A DNA stretch of 64,000 nucleotides from Symsagittifera roscoffensis. Its lineage: Eukaryota; Xenacoelomorpha; Acoela; Convolutidae. This document shows positions 35,127 to 46,110 of this stretch, in pieces (position 1 is the stretch's first letter; every line of letters begins with the position of its first letter). The notes under the pieces were generated by a model that was not told the origin of the DNA, did not search any database, and saw only the letters and a list, made by a program, of their open reading frames with translations. The stretch spans positions 44,870,101-44,934,100 of the forward strand of contig NC_087063.1 in assembly GCF_963678635.1 (NCBI RefSeq), in the 5' to 3' direction. The position numbers were made by a program, and so were the translations under genes.

Positions 35127-35606
35127 ACTTTTTTACAACATCGAACCAGACGTTCCCATGATCCACTGTGATAACGGGCTGCCAGGGGATTTAATTCTTT
35201 TCAGTACTTTTTTCGCCAGCTCTGCGGGTGCTTGTGTTTTCAACGACTGAATACATTTTAAGAGTTCTTTCTCTTCTCCCACAAAGTTGGTGCCGTTATC
35301 GGACCAAATGACTGATGGAGTACCGCGATGGGCAACGAATTTTTTAATTCCCATTACACATGAACTCGTGTCTATGGATGAGACAATCTCAAAATGTATA
35401 ATCCTTGTGGTCAAACATGTAATGAAGAAGCATCATCGATTCTCAGAACTCTTTCTGATCGAGAAAAAAAGTACAAAAAAACCCACAATCTTTGAAAGGA
35501 GGCTGGCGATAATCAAGACTTTCAACTGGAAGCTCTGCCATCATAGGCGTGACAGTTTTGGCTTTGAGCTTCCTTCATGTATTGCAGTTGACGTCAGTGG
35601 ACTGTA
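35127..35606 (-). pseudogene. BEL/Pao integrase fragment, duplicate 1
   Basis: Same blocks as 34,590-35,070 with about 480 bp of near identity. The longest open piece (35,133-35,414) holds VIWSDNGTNFVGEEKELL. The final catalytic Glu block is not preserved in frame. Lies downstream of the RNase H/linker relic, as expected for one element. Confidence 0.75.
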
Positions 35607-36600
35607 AGAGCGAACGAAGTTTAAAAAATGCAAACTCGAGGATTAATGTGTTTATTGTTTCACTTTCAGTTTTAACTAGGTGGCAAGTTAGCCCTGTTGA
35701 ACGAATTAGGCATGCAGGACCAATAAATGATGCATACTGAGCGATACGACTAGATTGATTGACGGTTTTCTAGCTGGACAGGAGTAAACATTCACTCTCA
35801 AATGATTTTTTTTAGAAAGCAACAAAAGTCGTTGTTTGGCGGTTTCTAATTCAGGCGGATTAGTTATTTTCTTGACTTAAGTGCGGTAGTGCCGGCATTT
35901 CGGACTCAGTTTAAGCATGATGGCAGACCTTCGCTGGAGCCTACAAAAGCAGCTGAATTCGGTCCATGCAAGTAAAGTGGATTGTTTTGTTTTTGTACAA
36001 CATTTGCAGAATTGGAGGAGTGGTCCAAGCCCACATTAGGGTCACACGCGCGACCAGCCAGGCGGATTTTTTTAGGTTTTTCTATGCTCGGCTTCAAAAT
36101 CCCCCTGCCATTTTTCAAAAGATTTGGCCCGTTCACACACGTGCTCGTTTATGGCTCCGCTGAGATTTTTCTGGTTCCTGTCTCATCGGGGTTGTCCCCA
36201 CTCAAGACATGAAACCACCCTTCTACCTTCATACTTCCTACAATTTCTCCAATCCGGTTTGCCACAAAAGTGGTTTGCTTACTATCAGAGTTTAACCAAT
36301 GGAGCACAGTTGTGGTTTCAGTCCACATGTTCGACACAGGAATGGTTAGAGCTTCGAGGATATCTTCCTGCAATTCCAAGAGTTCGACACCGGAATCGTT
36401 AGAGTTTTGAAGATATCTTAAGTTCGGGATGGACAGCTCTTTCATGGGCGTGACTCTTGCTTTCCCAAAGACGAAGGAAACTTGTGCTTCGAGTGAAGTT
36501 TTGCACGGGCGCTAAGAAAATCTGCAGCACAAAAAAACTTAAAAACTTCATCTGAGTTGACACCGAACTTGTGTAAGTCGACACACTCAGTTGGTGCGGT
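35607..36600 (-). pseudogene. BEL/Pao RNase H and linker relic
   Basis: The minus strand carries HERAVHPEL/MKELSIPNLRYLQ, then VSNMWTETTTVLHWLNSDSK, FVANRIGEIV and DNPDETGTRKISAE, the usual block order of Pao-type RNase H. Then follow GPNLLK and PPELETAKQRLLLLS, which fit the linker before integrase. WTE replaces the more common WTD. Several frameshifts break it. Confidence 0.75.
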
Positions 36601-36904
36601 CGCCGTCGCGCTCTTACAGTAGTCGTGATCTTACGGTATAAGACGCTACGAGACCTCTCGGGTCGAAAATGGATGATACAAAACTTAACAATGTTCGCTG
36701 TGCTAACGAAATTTTAAAACAGCGAGTGGTTGCGGAGCCTCAGACCAAGAACTTGAGAGGACTTATCTTCACATTTTACAAATTTTTTCTTTTCCTGTTG
36801 CAAAGCTCCTCGGGCGGGTTAAGCATTTTAATTATTTTTAAAATTTTTTTAAACATTCAAACATTACTAATGCACTTCGTTAACCTAGGCCACTTAAGTG
36901 CTAA
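36601..36904. other. Unassigned insert inside the BEL/Pao ruin
   Basis: About 300 bp separate the RNase H and RT relics and match neither. An 80-codon plus-strand frame (36,669-36,911) has no recognisable features. The end of RT expected here is missing. Confidence 0.4.
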
Positions 36905-37600
36905 AAATTAACTAACTCTTAACCATATTAAACGCAACATCGGGATCCTCAAAGGAGTCTGTAAATAGTCGTCCATGAAAAATTTCTCAAGGACTGCGGA
37001 CGCTGCGTCAGGGAAATGATTATCCGTTGCATTCCGTTGCAAAACAAAATTTGCACGAGTTGACGAGCCTCTTGCAACAAAGATACGCCTGGTTTTCTGG
37101 TATACAACCACATCGGCTGTCGGATCCTCCGGAAGGGTATTCTAATTGTTTGTAGGCAACTTTTGACTCTATTTCATACCAGCGTTTTCTTTGAACTGCT
37201 AGTTCCGTATCGTATGTATTGCACTTGAAACAAGTGGAAAGGACACCGGTAGATGTCGGCAGTGGTCCGTTCAAGACCCAGCCTATGGGAAGACGGACAA
37301 CGACGGGTCAAGTATTTGGATCATCATCATTCTTAAAATACTCCCCGGGCCGAATATCATGAAATTCTTGACCAATTTTGGCGTAACTGTTTTCAATTGG
37401 ATTGATCGGAGCAAAGTACGGATAATTGTTTTGTAACGCAAGGATGTTGACAGTAGAGTACCAATTTAGGTTCATCCTTGACAAAAGTAGTTAATTCGAA
37501 TCTGTATTCAAAACCATCGAAATAAATAGAGACCTTCGTTTGAACTTGTTTTGTTCTAAGAATAGTTGTTGTGATAATACCATTTACTGTTATTTCCAAA
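36905..37600 (-). pseudogene. BEL/Pao RT active-site region and protease-side relic
   Basis: The minus strand reads ANFVLQRNATDN, then FFMDDYLQT, the RT active-site box in the form F-M-D-D. To its right lie RLPIGWVLNGPLP, CFKCNTYDTELA and RWYEIES, typical of the region between Pao protease and RT, and a further piece with YFDGFEYRFEL (37,393-37,599). The long RT body expected between these blocks is missing, so the gene is internally deleted. Confidence 0.7.
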
Positions 37601-38700
37601 TCTCTACCAGAAAGGTTTATAAGTTTGACTAATCGAGCTTATATTCAGGAATGACTAGATGCTGAATCACACAATGTTAAACAATCAGCACTCTGGAAAT
37701 ATGTGGAAACTTGGAGATTTATTATAGGCAGTAATTTTTTTGAAGTTATGATTGATGAATGGACAATCGAGATTGCGGAATTCACATCCACTGGAGGGGG
37801 ATGGGTGTCCGCATGATTCGAACTTGCGCTTGGCTTCTTCTTGTTAAAAAATTTTCTATCAGCGTTTGTGTTCGCTTTATCTGGGCCCGCATTAGTTCTT
37901 TTTTAACTAGTGGCTGTCAGTTTTGTCGGGCTTTGGACTACGTTAAAAACGTTAAACACCATACAGAAGTGGTTTTTGGATGCTAGTGCATCCTGGCTTG
38001 GTGCATTTTTTTTGCTCGAAGACACTGCCAGAGTGCGTGGTGCTCTTGTAAGCAGGAGAAGTGTTTTCTGAACTGTAGTTGTCGAGGAGAAAAACGTCGT
38101 TACAGCTTTAGCTTCGGAAGGCTCTTCGACCATGGGTTTTCTAGGCATAAATTTCATTTTTCAAGAGCCTTTGCTTTATCTTTTAACAATTTGTTAAAAT
38201 CAATTAGGTTTGGGCGTGACCAAATACTTTTCACGACAAAAAACTATTTTGATTCTCTCATTTTTGATGATATAATTTCGGAAGAGCTTGGTTTAACAAA
38301 GACATGCTTAATAAATGCTCTTCATAGTCAAGAGACCTAAAGACAGCCATCAGACTGGTAATGGTCATCGAGAAGCTGATGATGTTCTCAGAGATATGGT
38401 TTTTGAGCTGCGGAAAACTGGACAACTTATCAATGTGGGCCGTAATCACATATTATGGCTGGTCAAATTAAATTTCTTAAGTTATCACAGCATCCTTATT
38501 CACTCTTCCATTGTGTGCGAACTCTGCTATGGCTGAATTAGCGTTTACAGTGACTAGGGTTTTCAAATAACTTTACTTCAGCTCAATTCTCAAGGAGGCT
38601 GCGTCTACAGTACTGCAAAACTGGTCGAACCATTCATGCCATTGAAGCGGGTTGACATCGTTCTGCGCCAGCTTCCATTCGGGAAGAGGACCCTTCTTTG
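37601..38700 (-). pseudogene. BEL/Pao Gag central and C-terminal relic
   Basis: The minus strand carries LPEWKLAQNDVNPLQWHEWF then YLKTLV-like and AIAEFAH-like blocks (38,530-38,690), FPQLKNHISENIISF (38,400-38,450) and, at 37,903-38,157, a Ser/Thr/Pro-rich end. PLQWHEWFDQF resembles the LQWxxFWDxF block of Pao Gag. No intact zinc knuckle is seen. 37,601-37,900 holds nothing I can assign. Confidence 0.5.
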
Positions 38701-39386
38701 AGACTTACAAAGCTTGGACTAAGTCATTTAGTGTCACGGCTTGTTGAGGAGCTGGTTGCAGCGAAGGCTATGAATTTCTAGGATTAGCTGCAAAATGTTG
38801 CTACTGATACGCAGAAATTTTTCAGCTGGTGCGTCGTAAGCTGCGATAATGGCGTTACCTATGAAAAGCACAAACTGACGGCTTCTTGTTACCTTCACTT
38901 GCTACACCAGTTTTACACTGCGGGTTGGCACTGGGACATTAGGGGTATGTTCGGTTGACTAATAACGGTAGACTGTTCACTGATGGGATTATTTGCTGCC
39001 GCAGAGTCGCTATACTATGTGGTAGCAAACTTTGATTTACGCAGATTTAATTTGCAGGTGTCTGTGACAAACTGGTATGAAGTTATTATCCAGATTATTG
39101 ACTCTAGATGGAGGGCAAGTTTCGAACAGCTCGAGCAATGTTATTAAATTTTTTGACGGGGATTTGTTGTATCGAAGTCCAAGGATGGGATACAGAGAAA
39201 TTATAGAGTGTTGGTAGCTGCTGTTACAGATATATCAAAAAATGACGATATTTTGTTTTCGTAAAGTGCAGCATTATTTAAAATAGGCAATGACTGTGCT
39301 TAACGCTCAGGTTAGTGGATACAGCGTGCTTGATTCCAGTGCCATCGCTCAACGAAACAGTTGGCTGATAAAGGTAATCTTGCTGC
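38701..39386. other. Unassigned stretch within the BEL/Pao Gag region
   Basis: Stops occur in all frames and no domain is recognised. By position it should be mid-Gag sequence of the decayed element, or an insertion. Confidence 0.4.
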
Positions 39387-40293
39387 TCACAACCAAGAGT
39401 TTGATTCTGTGACTATGGCCGAGGGGAAACCCTCATTTCTATATTGATGCGTACCATTTTCCGTTTTTCTTCCTATGACAAACCTCAAAAAAGATGGAAC
39501 TACCTCGGTTCTTTTTTGATTTTCTAGTGCGTGACCAACCCAATCTTCAACCCTTTCAGAACAACGATCAATCCTGGAGGATAGCTGGAGATGTTGATCT
39601 AAGTCAGGCTCTTTGAGATATTCAGTTTCAATAATTTTTGTTTCAGCTGATTTAATACGATTTTCTTCGCTAACATGTTCCATTTCAAGCCGAGTATTTT
39701 CCATTCGCAAACGATTTTCTTGCTCTCGACGGTCATTTTCAAATTTGAATTTTTGTTGTTTTTGTTCAATTTCATTCTGATGCTGTTGCTCTTTGATGAT
39801 GGCTTCTTTTTGTTTCAGTCTTGATGTTACTTGCTGCATATTGTTTTTCTAATTATTCTTGCTTCATCTTCTCTATATGCAGTTCTTGCAACGCTTACGG
39901 TCAACGATTTCTTTGAGTTTTGCTTGTATAACCCGGAAATCGCCAATTTTATTAAAGCTTTTGAACGACTATTTTCATTGACACAGGCCTCTGAAGCCGG
40001 ATTTGATTCCACATAAGTTCGAGCTTTACCGGTTACTTCATCGGGTACCTTAACTATCCTATCCCACTATGGAGCTAACTTAAACTGCTCTGTTCATCCC
40101 CTTTATTAGCTAAAATCACAATTTCATAATTCTCAGCAAATTGTTTTTCGAGAAAGCTAATGCAAGGTTCAGTTAATGTTTTTAATGTCGTTTTTCTAAT
40201 TGGCCCTTCTAAACTTTCAGCTATGCGACTGTGGACTACGGAAAGTTCATTTACTAGTGATTTTCTACCATTCGTGAACCGTCGTTTTTTCAA
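39387..40293 (-). pseudogene. BEL/Pao Gag N-terminus with coiled coil
   Basis: Two open pieces precede a 150-codon piece. The latter (39,387-39,839) begins with a long Glu/Lys/Gln/Arg-rich stretch with heptad-like spacing (KEQQHQNEIEQKQQKF, RLEMEHVSEENRIKSAE), a likely coiled coil, as in N-terminal Pao Gag. The pieces at 39,827-40,012 and 40,075-40,293 are basic/acidic and lie just upstream. Frames differ, so the gene is broken. It would be the start of the element ending at 34,590. Confidence 0.5.
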
Positions 40294-40299
40294 CTCAGA

Positions 40300-41227
40300 T
40301 TGTTCTGTCCTATTGAATAATTATATAATGCTCAATTCTACTCAACTGCTAAATTTGAAAAAAAAAGTTAAAGTTAGACTTTAATCTTTGTATCAAAAAA
40401 TTATATTATGACTCAAAATTCAGTTTAGAGAAACAGTTTACTTATTTCGTAGTTGCTGCTCAGCAGTGTTTTGTTTCTTTCAGCTTCTCGCTGGCGTTCT
40501 CCTGGTTTAGGGGTGTTTTGTGTTTTCTTTGAAATAATATACCTCAAATCATTGTTATAACGCCTAAGGATCGTAAGTATTTTCATTTCCATTGAAGGAT
40601 CCTACTGTAATCGCAAAAACATTTGCCCTAAACAATAGAGGATCTGCTTCTTTCTAGATATATAGTCTGATACTACAAAGAAAATAGTATACCTGACTCT
40701 TTCAACCTACTTTGAGTATCTTCTACGATTGAGTAAATATTATGTTTATGTTTTTAAACAATCTTTTTATGCTGGTTAGGTGTTAATGCGTTCAAATTAT
40801 TAGTTTGGTGTCTACTGATAGAGTTATTAACGGCGTCGTACAAACTAATAATGTCGTTTCGGTTAGACAGTTAGTGATCAAGTTGATAATGACAAGTTTT
40901 ACGGACGTTTACTGCTTTAGGGTTGAAATTTATCCCGAGAACGGCTATGCACGATTGCAATACACGCTTTTGCGAAAAGGGCGAAGGTATTTTGATAGCA
41001 ATCTGCCAGCTAAATTGAACATTGGTAGATTTATACAAATTTTCAAGAGAGAAAGTCAAGCAAACCGCGACCTGATCTCGCGTAAAACCCTGAGCTAACA
41101 AGGTTGTAGCAAATACTAAGACGACTTGCTTGATAATAAGGTATGGGGCTTGAATACGTTATTTTCATTCAAATGAACTAGTTTAGTTAGCTACACCACG
41201 TTTCCAGAGGAACCGCTCCGTTTTGGG
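40300..41227. other. Non-coding region right of the BEL/Pao ruin
   Basis: This is where a 5' LTR of the BEL/Pao element would be expected, but I find no matching repeat to the left of 34,590. Overlapping frames of 97 (plus) and 76 (minus) codons at 40,805-41,101 are on opposite strands and unrecognised. Confidence 0.4.
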
Positions 41228-41535
41228 ATAGTTTTCGGATTTTTTTTCGAGAATTTTCCAAAAGTTTTTTCAAATTTTTCTTAAAAATGTTTTCATCCAA
41301 CGCTTCAAGTGCCGACAGTAACCTGTTCCGCAATCAACATTTTGCCATTTTTTGCTCAAAAATCTAAAATTTGGACGAATAAACTTGGACAAAATGAAGT
41401 TTCGGATTTTTTTCCCGAAAGTTTTCCAAAATTTTTCTCGCCAGTTTTTTATTTTTTCAGCCAACGCTTCAAGTAACCTGTTCCGCTTTTGACATTTTGC
41501 GCAAAAATCTAAAATCAAGACGAAAAAACTTGACT
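41228..41535 (+). repeat. Imperfect tandem repeat, two units
   Basis: Two units (about 41,228-41,392 and 41,400-41,535) share TTTTCGGATTTTTTT, CCAACGCTTCAAG, AACCTGTTCCGC, ACATTTTG and CAAAAATCTAAAAT in order. The second unit is about 30 bp shorter. Confidence 0.75.
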
Positions 41536-41544
41536 CAGTCTTTT

Positions 41545-41905
41545 GAAATATTTGAAGGAAGAGTTTCTCCTACCGGAACAGAATTTTTTCGATCAAGTCG
41601 GACTACTCCTGGAATAGTCGCGAAGGTGTCCGGGAACAGTGTCGTTTCTGCTCGCGAAAGAGCTCGGGATCGGCGGACCAAAAAGTGATGCATTTTCGTA
41701 TCATTTTGGACTCGGGCTTCAGCATCTGTAATTTATCAGCATTTTGAAACAGATTATCATAATAAAACTATTATCTGAAAAAATGAGGTAAACATTTTCC
41801 GGTCACATCGTTCTCCACAATCTCAGAAAACTGTGAGCAATTTTGATGGCAAACTGACTTTAATTGGACAAACCAGTAATTTCAAGGCCTTTTGTTTGTC
41901 TTAGA
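41545..41905 (-). repeat. LTR-like repeat, left copy
   Basis: About 360 bp matching 42,507-42,870 in the same orientation (shared GGAACAGAATT, TCGCGAAGGTGTCCG, CAGCATCTGTAA-like, CTCCACAATCTCAGAAA, TTCAAGG.CTTTTGT). It flanks a BEL/Pao coding scrap, as an LTR would. Clear TG...CA ends are not visible. Confidence 0.6.
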
Positions 41906-42506
41906 AAATCTAATTTAAGCTTCCTAACTTTCGCGCCACTACTGACCTCATTAAATTAAGCGCGAACATCCTCCGCCCCCAAAAGAGCCAAAACGGATGC
42001 GAGTTGTACGGCTGGCCGATTTAGCTCCCCCGAGCGGGTCGTGACTACGCCGGATCGGGTTATATTGTCTTTTCCGTAATTAAGGGTTTTAATACGAGCC
42101 AAAGGGTAATGTTCTCTCAAACTGCGTTAGTCATCAACCCACACTAAACCCCCTGTTTTCAAAAAACCGTCACTATCGGAGTAGGACTTGTTACGTTTAT
42201 TCAGGGCTGGCACATATTCTCGAAGCCAACGACTCCAAATTGCGTTGGCGTAGCTTTGGCGTCGTATATATTGCTTCTGTGCTTCTGGAAAGATGTCGGG
42301 TCGATGTGCTTCTGGAAAGTGAGAGAAGGAAAGCATCTTGGCCTAAACCATTTCGGTCTAACAAAAAGTGATTAGGATTCAACACCTTAAAATCATCCGA
42401 ACATTCACTTACTGATGTTATAGGGCAAGCTTTGAGTGATTTTTCTACGTGACAGAAAGATGGCTCGCAATATTCAGCTGCTGTTTGTTTCTGCTCGCAA
42501 AAATAT
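41906..42506 (-). pseudogene. BEL/Pao integrase C-terminal domain (DUF5641-like) relic
   Basis: The minus strand reads FKVLNPNHFLLDR, then RRQSYANAIWSRWLREYVPA, LNKRNKS and LKTGGLVWVDD, then in another frame LREHYPLARIK and VVTTRSGELNRPAVQL. This is the block order of the C-terminal domain that follows the BEL/Pao integrase core. The rest of pol is absent. It lies upstream (in minus sense) of the other BEL/Pao ruin, so it belongs to a different copy. Confidence 0.75.
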
Positions 42507-42870
42507 TGGAGGAAGAGAAATTTTTCGATCGGAACAGAATTATTTCGATCAAATTGGACTAATCCTGGAATTGTCGCGAAGGTGTCCGTGAATAGTGTCC
42601 ATTCTGCTCGCGAAGGTGTTCCAGAACGGCGGACCGAAATCTGATGCACTCTCTTATCCTTCAAGACTCGGGCTGAAAAACCCGCTTCAACATCTGTAAA
42701 TTATCGGCAATTTTAAACAGATTGACATTGAATAAAAAATGTCTGAAAAACGAGGGTAAACATTTTCCCGTCAACATGAACTGAAATTGATCTCCACAAT
42801 CTCAGAAATCTGTAAAAATTTTTGATAGCTAGCTGACTTAATCAGACAAACCAGTATCTTCAAGGACTTT
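42507..42870 (-). repeat. LTR-like repeat, right copy
   Basis: Copy of 41,545-41,905, with a few small insertions (for example GAAAAACCCG). The two copies bracket the integrase C-terminal relic, so this may be the 5' LTR of an internally deleted element. Confidence 0.6.
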
Positions 42871-45800
42871 TGTCTTTCAGTGTTTGTTATATACACCATT
42901 GAATAAAAATCTATATATAGTAGCTTAAAAAAATCAACAGACTTGTCTTGCAGGATCAACCAATTTGACACATTTTACTGGAAAGTAGCACAAATAAAAA
43001 AAGTGCAAGATATAATTGGCTATTTTAAATAAAAAGCACATTTTCAAATAGACCAAAAATTATATTGGTACTTGATTTTGAGGTTCGAACCAAAAAATTA
43101 AATAATGACATTTCTGAAACAACCAAGCAACTCTGAAAAAACTCGTGACTGTTTGAATTTTTTAACATAGAATTTCGCTTTCCGTTAAAAAACGAAAAAA
43201 AACTCACTTCATAGAAGACTATTTAAAACAGGGCGAATATCTGAATTTTTCAATTGCCCTTCAACGTCTAGGATAAATTTTTCAAGTTGAAACTAACGAA
43301 CTGAAAAAAAAAATCTTAAAATTTTCTTCAGGATGACATTTTGAAAAAATTCCAGCCACACGCCATGTAAGCTAAAAATTGACAATGTTACTTCTAATTA
43401 GCTTACTTCTGTTAAGATTGGAACAAATTCCGAGTCCATTTGAAAAAAATATGCGTTAATGATTTTAAGTTAGTCAAACCGCCATAAATTTGCAAAAATG
43501 ATCGCAAGTGGATATATTTTTTTTAAAATTTGTGCTCAAAGCATCATAGTTTGAGCTAAATTTTGAAAAAAAATCCACTGGCGTTCATTTTTTGTAAATT
43601 GATGGCGGTTTAAAGTTAATGAAATTGACTAATTTAGGATAATTAACGCAAAGTTTCTTTTGTTTTTATAACGGTGATCGCTGATTCAAACTGTCTCGGA
43701 AATTGTTCCTTTTTTACCTGAAGCCAGCTAATTATAAGTACCATTATCAGTTCCAGAATACCTTTCAGAAGATATAAAAAATTCTAATAAAAAGGGATAA
43801 TCTAACCAAAAAACGACTATTCAAACACACGATATGCAAGAATTAAACTTTGAGTAAAACAAACATTTGAAAACAGCAATATTCAAACTCCGCCTCTAAA
43901 AAAACAGTAGTTTTTTTATCATTAAACTAGCTTACATATAATTTTTCATCATATTCAAAAACAGCAATGTACATTTTTTGACTGAAAACGGCTACTATTG
44001 TTTCAAATTGCAATACAATTACTGCAATGAACATGAGGCATACGCTTTGTACCATTTTAATCTCTTTGAATGTTGCTATTTTGAAAAAAAAATTAATCAG
44101 TAAAACTTCTGGTATCAAAGCAAAAGTTTGGCGTTGCTGATGCGACTGAAAGTATCTAAAGAGAATCTGAAAATAACGACAAATTTAATAATTGAAAAAA
44201 GCTCAGTTTTTCTATAGGCATGATCCATACGTTATCAAACACCCGAATGTTTGTAACGGTTAAAAGTTTAAACCAGGAGAAAAAAATTAAAGTGCAGAAA
44301 GATTTTTTTTAGCTTTTTTTAATCAGCCGAAATCACCCGTCTGTAGATTTTACAATATGAGCTTCACTTGTGGCTCTCAATTAAGTGAGAAGAACTTTTC
44401 AAAAAAGGTAAGATCATGAAAAGTTACAACAAACCGCAAAGATACGTAAAGTAATTTTCTCTTTTTTTATTTTTTATGATTACTACCGAACAGACAAAAC
44501 ATTGATTTCATCTGAGTATGCTATTAAAATTTCGGCTATCAAAGTTTGTTCTATCAAAATTGCCGGCGTAAAATTCAAGCAATGATTTTGTTCAAATAGT
44601 ATGCGTAATTGAGTAATTATTCTAGCAAAATTTTACCAGAATTATAAACAGGTTTAATATCTTCAACAAAGTTCAAGAAAGTTTGCAAGCTATTTAAAAC
44701 AGTTCCTAACACCGAAACTCAAAACCCGCCTTCAAAAAAGCACTCCTTTTAAATACTAAACCAGTTTTTAAGTATAAGTTTCCCTTCTTTACAGAATCAG
44801 CCATTCCTTTTTTTGTGCGGAAATGCCTATTACTGTTTCGAATTGGAAAAAAATCACCAGAATGAAGTATGACACGTTTGCATACAATATTAACAACAAA
44901 AAATCTGTGCAACGAAGTCTTAGCTAAATTGTTTGTACTATTTTAAGTACAAAGTTCTACGATTTAGTAAATTATCTATTAATCATACAAAACTGCTTGT
45001 ATTGAAGCAAAACTTTGGAAATATCTATGCCAATCTCCATTTAAAGCTTCTGAGATAATTATCATAAAAAATTTTTTTAACGCAAACCTTTTGTAGCATT
45101 AAAAAATTGTTACCGCATAAAACAACACAAACTGTTTTTCACAAACCTTCTAAAATCATAAAACCTAAATTGATTGTTCTGAAATAAATTGCCAAATTTT
45201 GCATTAGGCATGATCTAAGCGTTCTTAAACACACGTATATTTTTGAAAATTTTTCAAAATTTAAACCAGGAGACGGAATTATTTGTAAGGTTAGGGAAAA
45301 ATTATTTTTCTTTGATTTTGTTTATTCAGCCAAACTCACAATTCGTTTCAATTACAAAATGAACTTCATTTTTCGCTTTCATTTAAGTGAGAGGAGTTGT
45401 TTTGTACAATGGAAAATACTTCTATCAAAAGTCAACAAACGCGAACAGTTAAAACAAACCGCAAAGCGACCTAAAAATTTTTTTTATTCTAGTTTTACTT
45501 TCTCTGATTAGTACACACAGAGTGAGCAATGGACCCATGATTTTTTTCTTTATCAAAGTGTCCGTTGCATGCGTATGTAAGTAACTATTTTTACCTAAAA
45601 TTTTACCAAAATACGATCATTTTCAAATTTTTTCATAATAGTTCAAGATGAGCTGGTCATCCAGCTGGTGCAAATCAAACATGTTCTTTCAACCCATATA
45701 CAAGATTAATTTGAAGTGCAATCAATGAAACCAAATACCGAAGAGATAGTAAAATAGAATAAGGAATCCGGTTGCTGTGCAAAGATAACGTTGCAAAGAA

Positions 45801-46110
45801 GTTTGTATATGGCATCTAAGATTTTTTACGAGTTTAAGAGTTTAAGGTTAAATGAATCAAAGTAAATATTTTTTTTGAAGCACGTAAAATTCTTTCATTT
45901 GATGGGTTTTATTTTTTATATTTTTACTGATTGATATTCGAACTCATCACATGCTAATTAGAAACCAGTTTGTACGTTTCAATAAAAAAAGGCTAAGGCG
46001 CAAAAAATAAGTTTTGGTTTCTATTTTCTAAGATTTTTTTAAATGTATTTTGTAGACTTGCAGCGATAGAAAGACAACACACATTTCAAATGGAGAATGC
46101 ATTTTAAAGG
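42871..46110. other. Non-coding region with a diverged 1-kb tandem duplication
   Basis: No gene supported. Between about 43,700 and 45,660, ordered similarities lie about 0.85-1 kb apart: GGCATGATCCATACGTT (44,217) with GGCATGATCTAAGCGTT (45,206); TTTAAACCAGGAGA in both; AATTAAGTGAGAAGAA with ATTTAAGTGAGAGGAG; and the TACTGTTTC/AATTG pairs near 43,995 and 44,833. Divergence is high, so the duplication is old. Confidence 0.5.

Noticed and set aside
40805-41101. 97-codon plus frame and 76-codon minus frame
   Set aside because: Mutual overlap on opposite strands, no recognisable motif, and the position is where BEL/Pao LTR or leader sequence is expected.
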